DNA from: an uncultured Clostridia bacterium
GTDB lineage: Bacteria > Bacillota > Clostridia > Oscillospirales > CAG-272
NCBI GenBank assembly: GCA_947588825.1
Contig: CANPZU010000016.1
Span: 1 to 53,116 of the forward strand
DNA: 53,116 bases
Direction of reading: 5' to 3'
Below, piece by piece: positions 35,100 through 44,884 of this stretch. The translations under genes were made by a program, and so were the position numbers. Below the pieces are notes generated by a model. That model did not search any database, was not told the origin of the DNA, and worked only from the letters and a program-made list of their open reading frames with translations. How positions within the stretch are numbered: the stretch's first letter is position 1; each line of letters begins with the position of its first letter.

Positions 35100-37043
35100 T
35101 CAGTCGAGCTCCTTTTTACCTGTATATAGCTCAAAATATCTTCCGCCAAGGGCGAGCAGCTCGTCGTGCGATCCGCGCTCGATTATTTCTCCCGACTCAA
35201 GCACCATAATGGCGTTTGCGTTTCTGACGGTCGACAGCCTGTGAGCGATTATAAAGGTGGTGCGGTTTTTCATAAGACGGTCCATACCGTGCTCTATGTG
35301 GCGCTCGGTTCTTGTGTCCACAGAGGAGGTCGCCTCGTCAAGTACCAGTATCGGCGCTTTTGAAAGGGCGGCGCGCGCAATGTTTAGAAGCTGTCTTTGT
35401 CCTTGAGAGAGATTGGCGCCGTCCCCCGTTAACACCGTGTCATAGCCCTTTTCAAGGCGCATTATAAAGGAATGGGCGGAGGCGGTTTTTGCGGCGGCTA
35501 TAACCTCTTCGTCCGTCGCATCAAGTCTGCCGTACCGTATGTTTTCCATAACGGTCCCGGTGAACAAATGAGTGTCTTGAAGCACCATCGCTATATTTCG
35601 CCTCAGATGATCGCGGTCAAAATCTCTTATGTCGGTATTGTCAATCGTTATGCTGCCGCCGTCTATGTCGTAAAAACGGTTGAGCAGATTGGTTACGGTC
35701 GTCTTACCCGCTCCGGTGGAGCCGACAAAGGCTATCTTTTGACCGGGATGGGCATACAGTGAAATGCCCTTAAGTATGATCTTTTCAGGGTTGTAACCGA
35801 ACGTCACATCCTTGAATACGACGTCGCCGACTATCTCCTGCGTCAGACCCTTTCCAACATAATTCTGTCTTGCGGCGATTTTTTCGAGCTCTTCTTTAGA
35901 GATATTCTCACTGAGCTTTGGCATATTTGCTTCTTCGGGGGTCTTATCCATGATTGCAAACACACGCTCGGCTCCCGCGAGAGCGGCAAATATTGTGCTT
36001 GTTTGCTGAGATATCATGTTGATGGGCATTGAAAACTGCCTTGAATAGTTGCAGAACACCGAAACGCCGCCTATGTCAAAACCGCTGTACAGACAGAGAA
36101 GTCCGCCAATACCCGCCGTTACCGCATACGATATTTGGGACAAATTTCCAAGTATCGGTCCCATAATGCCGCCGTAAAACTGCGCTTTAAATTGCTTTGT
36201 GCGAAGGTCCTCGTTGATCAGGGAAAATTCCTCCTCGCAGATTTCTTCATGGTTGAATACCTTTATCACCTTCGATCCCGACACCGTTTCCTCAATATAG
36301 CCGTTGACGGCACCGAGAGCGGATTGCTGTGAGGAATAGTATTTGCTTGAGCGTTTGGCGATAAAAGTGCCGCCGAGCATCACAAGCGGGATGAAGCATA
36401 AGGTCACGATCGTCAGCCATATGTTTGTATAAATCATCATAATCAACGTTCCGATAAGAGTTATCGTACCCGAAACAAGCTGGACGATCGTATTGTTTAT
36501 CATCATGTTTATGTTGTCTATATCGTTGGTAAATCGGCTCATAAGGTCGCCTGTGGAGTTGTTGTCAAAGAAACGCACGGGAAGCTCCTGAAGCTTGTTG
36601 AACAGGTCGTTTCTGATCTTTTCCACAGAGTCTTGGGCGATTTTCATCATGAGTCGCTGCTGCATATAGTTTGCCGCTATTCCCACAAGGTATATAGCTC
36701 CGATAAACATCAGAATGTAGAGCAGATTGGATATTCGTTCGCTTGCGGGTGTGGCTCCGTTTGCCACATTGTTTATGACCGGCCTCAGGATGTACGAGCC
36801 GGCAAGGCTTGTAAGAGTGCTGCAAAGCATCAGAAAAACGACAAGTAAAAGAGTGAGCTTGTAGCTTGCAATATATCCCCAAAGCCTTTTTGCGGTATCC
36901 TTTGCCTTTTTCGGCTTTCCCGTTGCCATGATTCGTCCGCGCGGACCTCCCGGCCTGCCGCCCGGACCCATTCGCATTGCCGGACTTCTTACCTCCCTTG
37001 TGTAAAGCCGTCGGAGATCCTCAAGTGTTCTTTTGTTTGCCAT
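35100..37043 (-). CDS. ABC exporter half-transporter with intact catalytic site (second pair)
   Basis: This 647-residue protein begins with a basic, Gly/Arg/Pro-rich 50-residue lead (MGPGGRPGGPRG), then six membrane helices. The ATPase has Walker A GSTGAGKTT, signature SQGQ, Walker B LVLDEATSSVD and switch AHRLST. It keeps the catalytic Glu and His, so it is the active side of the heterodimer with the gene just upstream (gap 18 bases). The MarR gene ahead of both suggests induction by a small molecule and a drug-export role. Confidence 0.91.
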   Translation of the reverse strand: MANKRTLEDLRRLYTREVRSPAMRMGPGGRPGGPRGRIMATGKPKKAKDTAKRLWGYIASYKLTLLLVVFLMLCSTLTSLAGSYILRPVINNVANGATPASERISNLLYILMFIGAIYLVGIAANYMQQRLMMKIAQDSVEKIRNDLFNKLQELPVRFFDNNSTGDLMSRFTNDIDNINMMINNTIVQLVSGTITLIGTLIMMIYTNIWLTIVTLCFIPLVMLGGTFIAKRSSKYYSSQQSALGAVNGYIEETVSGSKVIKVFNHEEICEEEFSLINEDLRTKQFKAQFYGGIMGPILGNLSQISYAVTAGIGGLLCLYSGFDIGGVSVFCNYSRQFSMPINMISQQTSTIFAALAGAERVFAIMDKTPEEANMPKLSENISKEELEKIAARQNYVGKGLTQEIVGDVVFKDVTFGYNPEKIILKGISLYAHPGQKIAFVGSTGAGKTTVTNLLNRFYDIDGGSITIDNTDIRDFDRDHLRRNIAMVLQDTHLFTGTVMENIRYGRLDATDEEVIAAAKTASAHSFIMRLEKGYDTVLTGDGANLSQGQRQLLNIARAALSKAPILVLDEATSSVDTRTERHIEHGMDRLMKNRTTFIIAHRLSTVRNANAIMVLESGEIIERGSHDELLALGGRYFELYTGKKELD

Positions 37044-37061
37044 AATCGAAATTGATCCCCC

Positions 37062-38837
37062 TTACTTTTTATCACTTTGAGAATAGAATATTTCTTGATA
37101 TTCTTTGTTGTTTTCAAGAAGTTCCTCGTGAGTGCCGACGCCCTTTATCTCGCCGTCATCCATGACCACTATCATATCGGCGTCCATTACCGAGCTTATG
37201 CGCTGGGCTATTATGATTTTTGTGGAGTTTGCAAGTTCTTTTCTGAAGGATGCGCGTATCTGCGCCTCGGTGGCGGTATCCACCGCCGACGTGGAGTCGT
37301 CAAGGATTATGATCTTTGGATTTTTCAGAAGCGTTCGTGCGATACACAGCCTCTGCTTTTGGCCGCCCGAGACATTGGAACCGCCCTGATCTAACAGAGT
37401 ATCATAACCTTCGGTGAAGTTCTTTACGAATTTATCCGCCTGAGCGTTTTCTGCGGCGTCGTATATTTCCTCCATCGTGGCGTCCTCGTTTCCCCAACGC
37501 AGGTTTTCTTCGATGGTGCCCGAAAACAGAACGTTTTTCTGAAGCACCATTCCCACCGCGTTTCTCAGATTGTAAAGGGAATACTGCTTGACATTTGTGC
37601 CGTCTATGAGTATTTCTCCCTCGTCAACGTCGTAAAGTCGGGGAATCATTGAAACAAGAGTGGTTTTTCCGCAGCCGGTTGAGCCGATTATGCCGACTAC
37701 CGATCTTTCGGGAATCACAAGATTTATGTTGCTCAGCACCTTTGCCGCGCTGCCCTTGTAGTACCTGAACGATACGTTTTTAAATTCGATTCTTCCTTGT
37801 GTTATCTGCTTTTCGGGATCGGCTTCGTCGTTTGTAATGTCGATTTCTTCATTAAGCACTTCAAGCACTCGACGTCCCGAAGCAAGAGCGCGGGAAAACA
37901 TCATAAAGAGCATCGTGACCATCATGAGCGAGCTGAGTATCTGAGTAATATATGTCACAAAGGCGGTAAGGTCTCCTGAGGACATTGACCCTCTTATCAC
38001 CATATTGCCTCCGAACCACATAACGGCGATTGTGGAGATATTCATGAAAAGCGTCATGACCGGGGACATGAGTATCATCATTAGCATGGCGCTGATACCG
38101 GTTTTCTTGAGATCGCTGTTGGCAAGACCGAATTTTTCCCTCTCATAGTCCTCGCGTACAAAGGATTTTACCACACGCACATTGGTTATGTTCTCTTGGA
38201 CCGTTGAGTTGAGGGCGTCAACTTTTTCCTGCATGTGCTGAAATCTCGGAAACGCTTTGACGGTGAAGAAAATGATTGAGATAAGCAAAAGGGGTATCAC
38301 TATGGCGAGCACCACGGTAAGAGAGGGATTAAGCGCTATTGCCATTATAAGCGCTCCTATAAGCATGCCGGGAGAACGCAGCGCCATGCGGAGAAGGGTG
38401 TTAATAAAGTTTTGAAGCTGAGTGACGTCGTTTGTAAGACGTGTTACAAGCGAAGCCGTTGAAAATTTGTCAATGTTTGAAAAGGAAAATTTCTGCACCT
38501 TTTTGTACAGATCCGCACGCAGATCGGTCGAAAAATTGACTGCCGCCTTTGCTCCGAAGTACGCGCCTCCCACGCCGCCGATCATCATGAGAATTGCCGT
38601 TATGATCATGGCAGCCGTGACGGCAAGGATAAAAGGAGCGTTTTGGCCGAGAGAGTCATAAATTTTTCTTAGAAAAAGGGGCATTTCATCAAGTTTTTCC
38701 TGCTTTACTCCGTAATCGATGATGTATGCCAAAAACCTCGGCATGAGCACTTCCCCTATAACCTCGATTATCATACATATCGGTCCGAGAATGAAATAGG
38801 GAAGATAGGGCCTTATGTATTTGAACCATTTACTCAA
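37062..38837 (-). CDS. ABC exporter half-transporter with degenerate catalytic site (second pair)
   Basis: About 591 residues from TTG at 38837, which overlaps the marR stop by 8 bases (TTGAGTAA) and has AAAGGAG upstream; a TTG at 38876 is an earlier alternative. It has six membrane helices, Walker A GSTGCGKTT, canonical signature SGGQKQ, Walker B IILDDSTSAVD with Asp for Glu, and Gln in the switch (IIAQRISS). This is the same asymmetric pattern as the pair at 23.3-26.8 kb, so the two loci are likely paralogous. Confidence 0.9.
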   Translation of the reverse strand: MSKWFKYIRPYLPYFILGPICMIIEVIGEVLMPRFLAYIIDYGVKQEKLDEMPLFLRKIYDSLGQNAPFILAVTAAMIITAILMMIGGVGGAYFGAKAAVNFSTDLRADLYKKVQKFSFSNIDKFSTASLVTRLTNDVTQLQNFINTLLRMALRSPGMLIGALIMAIALNPSLTVVLAIVIPLLLISIIFFTVKAFPRFQHMQEKVDALNSTVQENITNVRVVKSFVREDYEREKFGLANSDLKKTGISAMLMMILMSPVMTLFMNISTIAVMWFGGNMVIRGSMSSGDLTAFVTYITQILSSLMMVTMLFMMFSRALASGRRVLEVLNEEIDITNDEADPEKQITQGRIEFKNVSFRYYKGSAAKVLSNINLVIPERSVVGIIGSTGCGKTTLVSMIPRLYDVDEGEILIDGTNVKQYSLYNLRNAVGMVLQKNVLFSGTIEENLRWGNEDATMEEIYDAAENAQADKFVKNFTEGYDTLLDQGGSNVSGGQKQRLCIARTLLKNPKIIILDDSTSAVDTATEAQIRASFRKELANSTKIIIAQRISSVMDADMIVVMDDGEIKGVGTHEELLENNKEYQEIFYSQSDKK

Positions 38838-39321
38838 CTTTAAATCGCTCCTTTCCGATTTTGATTTCTTCTTCAAACGGGCCGTCGTTTCCGCCGAGAT
38901 TTTGATATATTCTCAGCAGATATTCCTTAAAATCCCGCTTTTCTTTTTCGTCAAACCCATTTAGCGAGACCTTTTCGGTCTCTTGAGCTATTTGGTGGCA
39001 TCTTGCCTCAAGCTGCCTTCCTTTTTCGTTTAAATAAACGAGCGTTTGACGTTGGTCGCGCTCGTTTGACCTTCTTGTGATGTAGCCGCACTGCTCCATT
39101 TTGCTCAGTGTTACGCTGACGGTGGGAGAAGTTATGTGCAGACATCTTGCAAGCTCGAGCTGGCTTATTCCGTCGCGGTGAGCAAGTATCATCAGCATGT
39201 GTCGGTATCCCGAGGGAATTCCCTCCTCGTCCGCTGTTTTTCTGATTTCTGAGCCGAACAGTCTTGAAATGTCATTTATGAGCATCATTGGAGTTTTGGA
39301 AATAAATTTTTGTTCAGGCAT
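38830..39321 (-). CDS. MarR-family transcriptional regulator
   Basis: The protein is 163 residues from the ATG at 39321 (AAAGGAG upstream). It has a central winged helix-turn-helix (about 50-110; ISQLELARCLHITSPTVSVTLSKMEQCGYITRRSNERDQR) framed by dimerisation helices. It is the first gene of the operon with the second ABC exporter pair. A perfect palindrome 57-68 bases upstream is the likely operator, pointing to autorepression relieved by a ligand. Confidence 0.92.
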   Translation of the reverse strand: MPEQKFISKTPMMLINDISRLFGSEIRKTADEEGIPSGYRHMLMILAHRDGISQLELARCLHITSPTVSVTLSKMEQCGYITRRSNERDQRQTLVYLNEKGRQLEARCHQIAQETEKVSLNGFDEKEKRDFKEYLLRIYQNLGGNDGPFEEEIKIGKERFKVE

Positions 39322-39377
39322 TTTGTTCTCCTTTGGCGTTTCTATAGTTTCTATATAAGATAAGAACCGCAAAATAA

Positions 39378-39389
39378 TTAGTTAACTAA
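39378..39389. promoter_or_regulatory. Palindromic operator of the MarR operon
   Basis: TTAGTTAACTAA is a perfect 12-bp palindrome 57 bases upstream of the marR start; it is extended by another CTAA on one side. This is the usual size and AT-rich type of a MarR dimer site. Confidence 0.65.
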
Positions 39390-39450
39390 CTAAATGATAT
39401 TAGACATTATATTCGACATATTTTATGATTTGTTTAACTGTTTGTGAATT

Positions 39451-39482
39451 AAATGAAAATAATACAGCCCGCTTTCGCGGGC
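39451..39482 (-). terminator. Hairpin terminator of the TerB-like gene
   Basis: GCCCGC/GCGGGC (39467-39482) closed by a GAAA tetraloop on the minus strand, followed by TGTATTATTTTC. The gap 39483-39682 shows no gene. Confidence 0.6.
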
Positions 39483-39682
39483 GTACTGTTCAGATAACAT
39501 CAGATAACAAATATTCAATTTTTCAAATTAAAGCTCGGCCAAAAAAATGCCATGATACATGAAAGCTGTTGATTTTCGGGTCGGGAAGCGGGCATAGGCA
39601 AAAGTCCCGTCAATATTTTTGTTCATTTTTGCAGAAGCGGCGGCGGAAAAATTTTTCTCCGCAAATAATGGACGCAAAAGCC

Positions 39683-40168
39683 TCAGCGCGGCGGAATGGC
39701 GGTCAGGGCGGCCTCTATTTTGCAGAAAAAGATGTTATATGTATCGAGCTCGGATTTATCGTATTCGTCGGACCTTATGACGTCCATTGCAAACCTCTCG
39801 AAAAATTTTATAAGCGGCACTATCATTGTTTTTCTTAGAGAGTATATTCCGAGTCTTTTTTCGGTTTCGGCGATAACGTTGAAGGTCGTTCCGATTTTTT
39901 GTATTATCGATTCGTCGTCCGTGATAAGGGCGGTTATTTCCTCGGGCGTCCTGCTCACTCCGAACACGGCGTTGAATACCTCGGCTTCCGACGCGGAAAT
40001 AGAGCCGTCGGTGCTTGAAAAATAGCATGCAAGGGAGACTATGTCGGCGGTAACAAGGTCCACAAGGGGCGTTTCCGAGTAGTCGGCGGGGATATTGGTC
40101 TTATCGTATTTGTCAAAGACTTCAAGTATCCGGTCGAGCTTTTCTTTCGTTTCACTGTAGGCGTTCAT
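39683..40168 (-). CDS. Hypothetical TerB-like helical protein
   Basis: This 161-residue, acidic, all-helical protein contains SSTDGSISASEAEVFNAVFG (about 58-77), resembling the acidic helix-loop motif of TerB-like domains. No signal peptide or membrane segment is visible. ATG at 40168 is preferred over 40195 because AAAGGA lies 9 bases upstream. The function is unknown. It has its own promoter and appears to be a single-gene transcript. Confidence 0.7.
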   Translation of the reverse strand: MNAYSETKEKLDRILEVFDKYDKTNIPADYSETPLVDLVTADIVSLACYFSSTDGSISASEAEVFNAVFGVSRTPEEITALITDDESIIQKIGTTFNVIAETEKRLGIYSLRKTMIVPLIKFFERFAMDVIRSDEYDKSELDTYNIFFCKIEAALTAIPPR

Positions 40169-40237
40169 ACCTTTATTCCTTTCATATCGCGTCATATCGC
40201 TGCCTTATATCACACGTTTTTTATTTTATATACATAC

Positions 40238-40266
40238 ATTTTATCATACGCCGTTTTTTTTGTCAA
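40238..40266 (-). promoter_or_regulatory. Promoter of the TerB-like gene
   Basis: On the minus strand TTGACA (40266-40261), 17 bases, TAAAAT (40243-40238). Confidence 0.75.
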
Positions 40267-40354
40267 GTCGCGTGTAAATCTTATTAGTAATCAATAAGCG
40301 TCGAAACCGCAGAAGAGAAAAAAACGGAAAACAAAAAATTAATTGAAAAATATA

Positions 40355-40383
40355 TTGACAAACGTCTTGTCTTTTGCTATAAT
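40355..40383 (+). promoter_or_regulatory. Sigma-A promoter of tRNA-Thr
   Basis: TTGACA (40355-40360), 17 bases, TATAAT (40378-40383): a perfect consensus about 43 bases before the tRNA. Confidence 0.9.
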
Positions 40384-40425
40384 TACATGACAGGCAAAAC
40401 GGGTGTTAAGTACATCTGCATCCAT

Positions 40426-40501
40426 GCTACTATGGCGCAGTCGGTAGCGCGCATCCTTGGTAAGGATGAGGTCATGAGTTCGAATCTCATTAGTAGCTCC
40501 A
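40426..40501 (+). tRNA. tRNA-Thr (anticodon GGT)
   Basis: The 76-base cloverleaf has acceptor GCTACTA/TAGTAGC, D stem GCGC/GCGC, anticodon stem CATCC/GGATG with loop TTGGTAA (anticodon GGT, reads ACC), T stem ATGAG/CTCAT with TTCGAAT loop, discriminator T and an encoded CCA. Confidence 0.96.
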
Positions 40502-40508
40502 TAAAGTT

Positions 40509-40548
40509 AGGCGGCCGATTTATCAATCAGTCGCCTGTTTTATTTTTT
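40509..40548 (+). terminator. tRNA terminator overlapping the 3' end of the MFS gene
   Basis: AGGCG/CGCCT with inner GATT/AATC pairing, then TGTTTTATTTTTT. The stem includes the last codons and stop of the convergent MFS gene. Confidence 0.75.
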
Positions 40549-41824
40549 CATTTTCAATGCCGCATTGTTTTACCTTATTAAAGTATTTTGCCATAATTAT
40601 AAACAGTATAATACCTAACAGAGGAAATATCGCGGCGCCCAGCATACCTGCCTTCATACCGATTTGTTCGACCGATAATGAGAGGTGCTCGGAAAGCTTT
40701 GCCGTCCAAGCGCTCCCCGACACGTAGTCGACAACGATTCCCAATAACTGAGGAGCGACCGATCCGCCGAGGTCGCCTCCCGCCGCCATAAGAGCGTAAG
40801 CGGTTATGCCGGGGGAGGGTATCTTTTCTTCCATCAGGATAAGCGTTCCCGGCCAAAGCATGGAGGTGAACAGGCCGGTAAGCACGCATGCGATTATAGA
40901 AACGACGGGATTTGAGGCGATTGCCGAGACAAGATAACAAACAAGCGACCCGATCATCGAGCAAAACAGCAGGGGAAAAATATTTTTTCCGTATCTTGCG
41001 TACAGCACTCTGCCAAGACCTAAAAGAACGGCAAATAGCGCCATGCCAAGCACATCGCCAAGGACCTTAGGGAGCTTAAGCGCGGTTTCCATATAGCCCG
41101 AGATCCAGTTTGTCATTGCGTTTTCCGTAGCGCTTCCGAGAAAAATGCATATGACGCAAAGTATTATAACCGTCTTTTTTCTTCTTGATTTTGACGTGTC
41201 CGTTTTGCCCTCTTGTGTAAGTATGGCGTCGGGCAGAGGGGATATTGAAAAAAGTACGAAGGATATGACAGGAAGCGCAGCCCAAAACACGGTAAGGTAC
41301 ATCCAGTTTTCCCGCCCGAATATTTTAAGATACGCTGTGCTCAGTATGACCACGGTGAGTACTCCCCACGCGTACAGCGAGTGGAGAAGGCTCATGTCCC
41401 GTTCATGATTATCCGAAGGGATGGCGGCGACAAGCGGACTCAGCAGCACCTCGCACAGTCCGGCGGCTACCGAGAAAATAATTGTTCCGATCAGCAGGCC
41501 GGCGTAAGCGTATTCGGGAAAAAAACGGGGTATAAACGCATAAATAAGAAGGCCGAAACATGTGAGCAGAGGCATTGTCCTCACGCACATATGTATGTTA
41601 AAATACTTTGAGAAAAAGCTGAATATCAGGTCGATCGTGAGCTGTGTGCAGAAATTGACCAATATGAGAGTGCCGAGCAGGGTGTATGAGATACCGTACA
41701 TCTCCCTGAAGGTCATAAACAGTATCGGGGGCAGGCTGAAGACCGAGGACATGGCAAGATATGTGAAAAAGCATGTGTACTTGGTCCTTTTGTATAAATT
41801 GAAGTTGTTAAACTCAGGCGACAT
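40523..41824 (-). CDS. MFS transporter
   Basis: This 433-residue protein has about twelve hydrophobic segments and the typical central cytoplasmic loop (about 205-222, rich in Lys/Arg/Ser). The general shape is that of the sugar/fucose-permease-like branch of the major facilitator family. No substrate can be named. It lies 81 bases after the ATPase-FtsX operon but has its own likely promoter. Its last codons fall inside the tRNA terminator. Confidence 0.85.
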   Translation of the reverse strand: MSPEFNNFNLYKRTKYTCFFTYLAMSSVFSLPPILFMTFREMYGISYTLLGTLILVNFCTQLTIDLIFSFFSKYFNIHMCVRTMPLLTCFGLLIYAFIPRFFPEYAYAGLLIGTIIFSVAAGLCEVLLSPLVAAIPSDNHERDMSLLHSLYAWGVLTVVILSTAYLKIFGRENWMYLTVFWAALPVISFVLFSISPLPDAILTQEGKTDTSKSRRKKTVIILCVICIFLGSATENAMTNWISGYMETALKLPKVLGDVLGMALFAVLLGLGRVLYARYGKNIFPLLFCSMIGSLVCYLVSAIASNPVVSIIACVLTGLFTSMLWPGTLILMEEKIPSPGITAYALMAAGGDLGGSVAPQLLGIVVDYVSGSAWTAKLSEHLSLSVEQIGMKAGMLGAAIFPLLGIILFIIMAKYFNKVKQCGIENEKIKQATD

Positions 41825-41849
41825 ATTTTACTCCGTTATGAGCTTTATT

Positions 41850-41885
41850 CAAGACGTTGGATTGCATTGTGCCTTGCACGTCTTG
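41850..41885 (-). promoter_or_regulatory. Inverted repeat in the MFS gene leader
   Basis: CAAGACGT (41850-41857) and ACGTCTTG (41878-41885) are perfect 8-bp arms at the expected transcript start. No U run follows, so a regulator site or leader hairpin is more likely than a terminator. Confidence 0.45.
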
Positions 41886-41896
41886 AGCGCGGGAAT

Positions 41897-41925
41897 ATTA
41901 TACACCTATATATCGTATTTTGCAA
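41897..41925 (-). promoter_or_regulatory. Promoter of the MFS gene
   Basis: On the minus strand TTGCAA (41925-41920), 17 bases, TATAAT (41902-41897). It overlaps the stop codon of the upstream ATPase-permease gene. Confidence 0.6.
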
Positions 41926-44884
41926 GTATCTCGCTGGGAGTTTTTCGAAGTAAAATTATGACCGGAAGCGTGCCGAAAAGAGCGCACACGGCGTAAATGA
42001 AAATGTAAAGCAGAATCGCAAGCCATATCGGGAAATAGAAGTTTCCGCTAAGCGCCGGGTTAGACCCTAAAGCGAAAGTTACCCCGCTGAAAACAGCGTA
42101 TCCTATAAACACCGTGAGGGTGGTGAGCACGCTTACGTCGATAAAGAATTTAAATATCATATTCTTTTTCGTTACGCCGATTGCCCGGTATATCCCTATT
42201 TCTTTTATTCTGTTCATGGTCATCGTGCGCATTATAAAGAAAACGCAAAGGCTGAGCAGAGCGAGCATGCTCAAAAACGATGTGAGATTTGCTATTATGG
42301 TCGGCAGACTGTCCTGAAACAGAAAGCTCATGTAATTGTCGGGGGTTATGATTCGGCTTTCATCGATGTATTCACGAAGCATACTCATGGTTTTTTCCAT
42401 ATTTGTGGTGTGTATGAACATATACGCGTACGGATAATCGTCGTCGACAGAATACAATCCGTCGGAATAAGACAAAATTTTATTGTCGCTCTCGCCGAAG
42501 CAGTAGACAAGATCGATATAGTCCTCGTCGGAGATCACATAAAAGCTGTCATCGAAGTAATAATAATTGTTATTTGTCGTTTGGTCAAAAGCGGCAAAAT
42601 CGTCCCACAGCTCAATATCCACTTTTTGAGCAAGGATATCCGCATAGCTTGTGTTGCCGTCGCCGTTTTCGTCGGCAGAGTCGGTAAAATACAGACTTCT
42701 CAAATATTGCATTGCCTCTTCGGACGTTTCGGGATATGCGCCGACGTCACGCTTGTAAACGTATCCGGCAAAATATTCTTCCGCCTCCTTCGGGTCGATC
42801 GGCAGGAAATCAAAATAACCGGAGGAGATATTTAAAAACAGGTACTCGGGCGAATAGTTATTAATGAGAAGCCACGGATAAAAATCGATATAGCATACAT
42901 GCTGAACCTGCTTAATAAAATCCGAAAAAGCTTCAAAATAATATTCGTATATCCATGAGCACATTGCGGCGTAACCGTTTGTATCCTTGCCATCTGAGCC
43001 GTCTGAGCCTAAAACAAGGCTTTCGTAATATTTGTCAAAAGGCAGCAAGGATCGCTCGTTTTCCGCGTAATCGGGGTAATCGTTTAAAGATGAGTAAAAT
43101 TTTATGCTTTCGGCGATATTAAGATCGATCCCGCCGATCATGACGCTCTTATCTGAAGGGGAATTCTTCGAGGTGTAATATATCGCCGCCTCTGCTTTGT
43201 TTACCTCGGGCAGATTGTCAAAGATGTTGAGGGAGTACGGAAAGACGTTTGTGTAAAGTCCAAATCGACGGAACATATCGTATGTGCTGCTCAGTTTGTC
43301 CATGACGAAATACTTGACGTCGCTTTCAACGATGCCGACTATTCTGTGCTGGTTTGAGCCGATGAAGGAAGGGCCGCCGACAAGACCGATAAGATCCTTG
43401 TAGTCGCTTATTATATTTACCGTGCTTGTGTTTATCAGCTCGTCTGCTACGGCGGTGGTGATCAGCATATCGGAAGAATTTGATATTATATCGGTGCCCG
43501 CCGCAAGAGGGCAGTCCTTCACTATCTCGGGAGAAACGGTGTTGCCCGAGGCGGACAGACGCACGCTTGAGGCAGTCATGAAATCAAGAGCCGAGAATTC
43601 CATAACGTGATTGTCGCCGAAAACATCCCCCTGTATGCTTATATAATCTATCCCGCTTTCCGGGGCTTTTTCCCGTATATCCATGCCCTTCATGCTGCTT
43701 AAAACAGGCAAAAACAAGACCGAATCGTTATAATTGCTCATGGTTTCAAGGTAGTCGCGGATAAACACCGAAAATCTCGCGCTTGATATCACAAGAACCG
43801 CTGCAAGAGCGAACATGCTCACCTTCAGCAGTCTTGTGCGCACTTTGCTTTTTTTTACGGTCAGGTTATCCTTGATTGCGTCGGCAATTGAATTTTTAAG
43901 GGTAAACAGTTTTCCGTAATTCGAGCCTTCGAAGGAGGGAAGCGCGGGTATGCTCGCCTGCTTGTGCAGCTTCTCGACGCTTTGATCGTAAACGCCCTCG
44001 CGTATTTTTATTTCGCCGGTACCGTCGATCAGTTTAGCGTTCGGATCGTCTGACTGGATGTATAGCTTTCCGTTTGTACGTATAATACGTATCTTTAAAT
44101 TGTTTGTCTTTTCGCCGTAGTACTCTATTTCAACCCCGTCAAAGGAGTCGTTTGAGCGTTCAAGCTCTCCGAGGTAGATTGTGTTTTTGTCCTTTCCTAC
44201 ATATCCCGAGGTTTTTTCGTTTTCGTATATATTCTTTATTTTTCCGTCCTGAAGCTCTATAACCTTGTCGCAGTAGTAGTCGACAAGCTTTGCCTCATGC
44301 GTCACAAGCAGAACAAGACTGTTTTGCGATATTGCCTTGAGCATATCCATTATGGCGACTGTGTTCTTTTCATCGATGTTTCCCGTCGGCTCGTCGGCAA
44401 GTATTATAGACGGACTCTTGACTATGGCGCGCGCTATGGCGACTCTTTGCTGCTGACCGCCGGAGAGCGCGTCGGGCGTGCGCTTTATATACTTTTTCAT
44501 TCCGACGCTGTCAAGAGCGGCGATGACACGGCCCTCAATTTGAGTCTCGTCGGTCATTCCGCAAAGTCTCAGCGCGTCCGCGACGTTCTCATATACCGTG
44601 CGCTCTCTGTTAAGGCAGTAATTTTGAAATATATAGCCTATATGACGGTTTCGAAGGTAATCGGTGTCCTCTTTTATACTCTTGCCATATATTCTTATAT
44701 CCCCATTGTTTATGCCGTCAAGGCCGCCTATTGTGTTTAGAAGAGTCGTTTTACCGCATCCGCTCTTGCCGAAAATGGCGACCATGCCTTTTTCGGGCAG
44801 CTCAAGACTTATGTCGTTTATAACGTGAATCTCGTTGGACTTTTTTTTGTTGTACCACTTGTTTACGTTCTTAAGCTCTATCAT
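41906..44884 (-). CDS. ABC ATPase-FtsX permease fusion (992 residues)
   Basis: An N-terminal ATPase (about 1-225) has GKSGCGKTT, LSGGQQQRVAIARA and ILADEPTGN, i.e. the MacB/LolD type. A linker leads to one membrane helix (about 392-410), then about 450 extracytoplasmic residues rich in Tyr/Asp, then three C-terminal FtsX-type membrane helices (about 860-985). This mechanotransmission type does not pump across the membrane itself but moves extracytoplasmic substrates (lipids, peptides, antibiotics). ATG at 44884 overlaps the previous stop (ATGA). Confidence 0.9.
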   Translation of the reverse strand: MIELKNVNKWYNKKKSNEIHVINDISLELPEKGMVAIFGKSGCGKTTLLNTIGGLDGINNGDIRIYGKSIKEDTDYLRNRHIGYIFQNYCLNRERTVYENVADALRLCGMTDETQIEGRVIAALDSVGMKKYIKRTPDALSGGQQQRVAIARAIVKSPSIILADEPTGNIDEKNTVAIMDMLKAISQNSLVLLVTHEAKLVDYYCDKVIELQDGKIKNIYENEKTSGYVGKDKNTIYLGELERSNDSFDGVEIEYYGEKTNNLKIRIIRTNGKLYIQSDDPNAKLIDGTGEIKIREGVYDQSVEKLHKQASIPALPSFEGSNYGKLFTLKNSIADAIKDNLTVKKSKVRTRLLKVSMFALAAVLVISSARFSVFIRDYLETMSNYNDSVLFLPVLSSMKGMDIREKAPESGIDYISIQGDVFGDNHVMEFSALDFMTASSVRLSASGNTVSPEIVKDCPLAAGTDIISNSSDMLITTAVADELINTSTVNIISDYKDLIGLVGGPSFIGSNQHRIVGIVESDVKYFVMDKLSSTYDMFRRFGLYTNVFPYSLNIFDNLPEVNKAEAAIYYTSKNSPSDKSVMIGGIDLNIAESIKFYSSLNDYPDYAENERSLLPFDKYYESLVLGSDGSDGKDTNGYAAMCSWIYEYYFEAFSDFIKQVQHVCYIDFYPWLLINNYSPEYLFLNISSGYFDFLPIDPKEAEEYFAGYVYKRDVGAYPETSEEAMQYLRSLYFTDSADENGDGNTSYADILAQKVDIELWDDFAAFDQTTNNNYYYFDDSFYVISDEDYIDLVYCFGESDNKILSYSDGLYSVDDDYPYAYMFIHTTNMEKTMSMLREYIDESRIITPDNYMSFLFQDSLPTIIANLTSFLSMLALLSLCVFFIMRTMTMNRIKEIGIYRAIGVTKKNMIFKFFIDVSVLTTLTVFIGYAVFSGVTFALGSNPALSGNFYFPIWLAILLYIFIYAVCALFGTLPVIILLRKTPSEILAKYDI

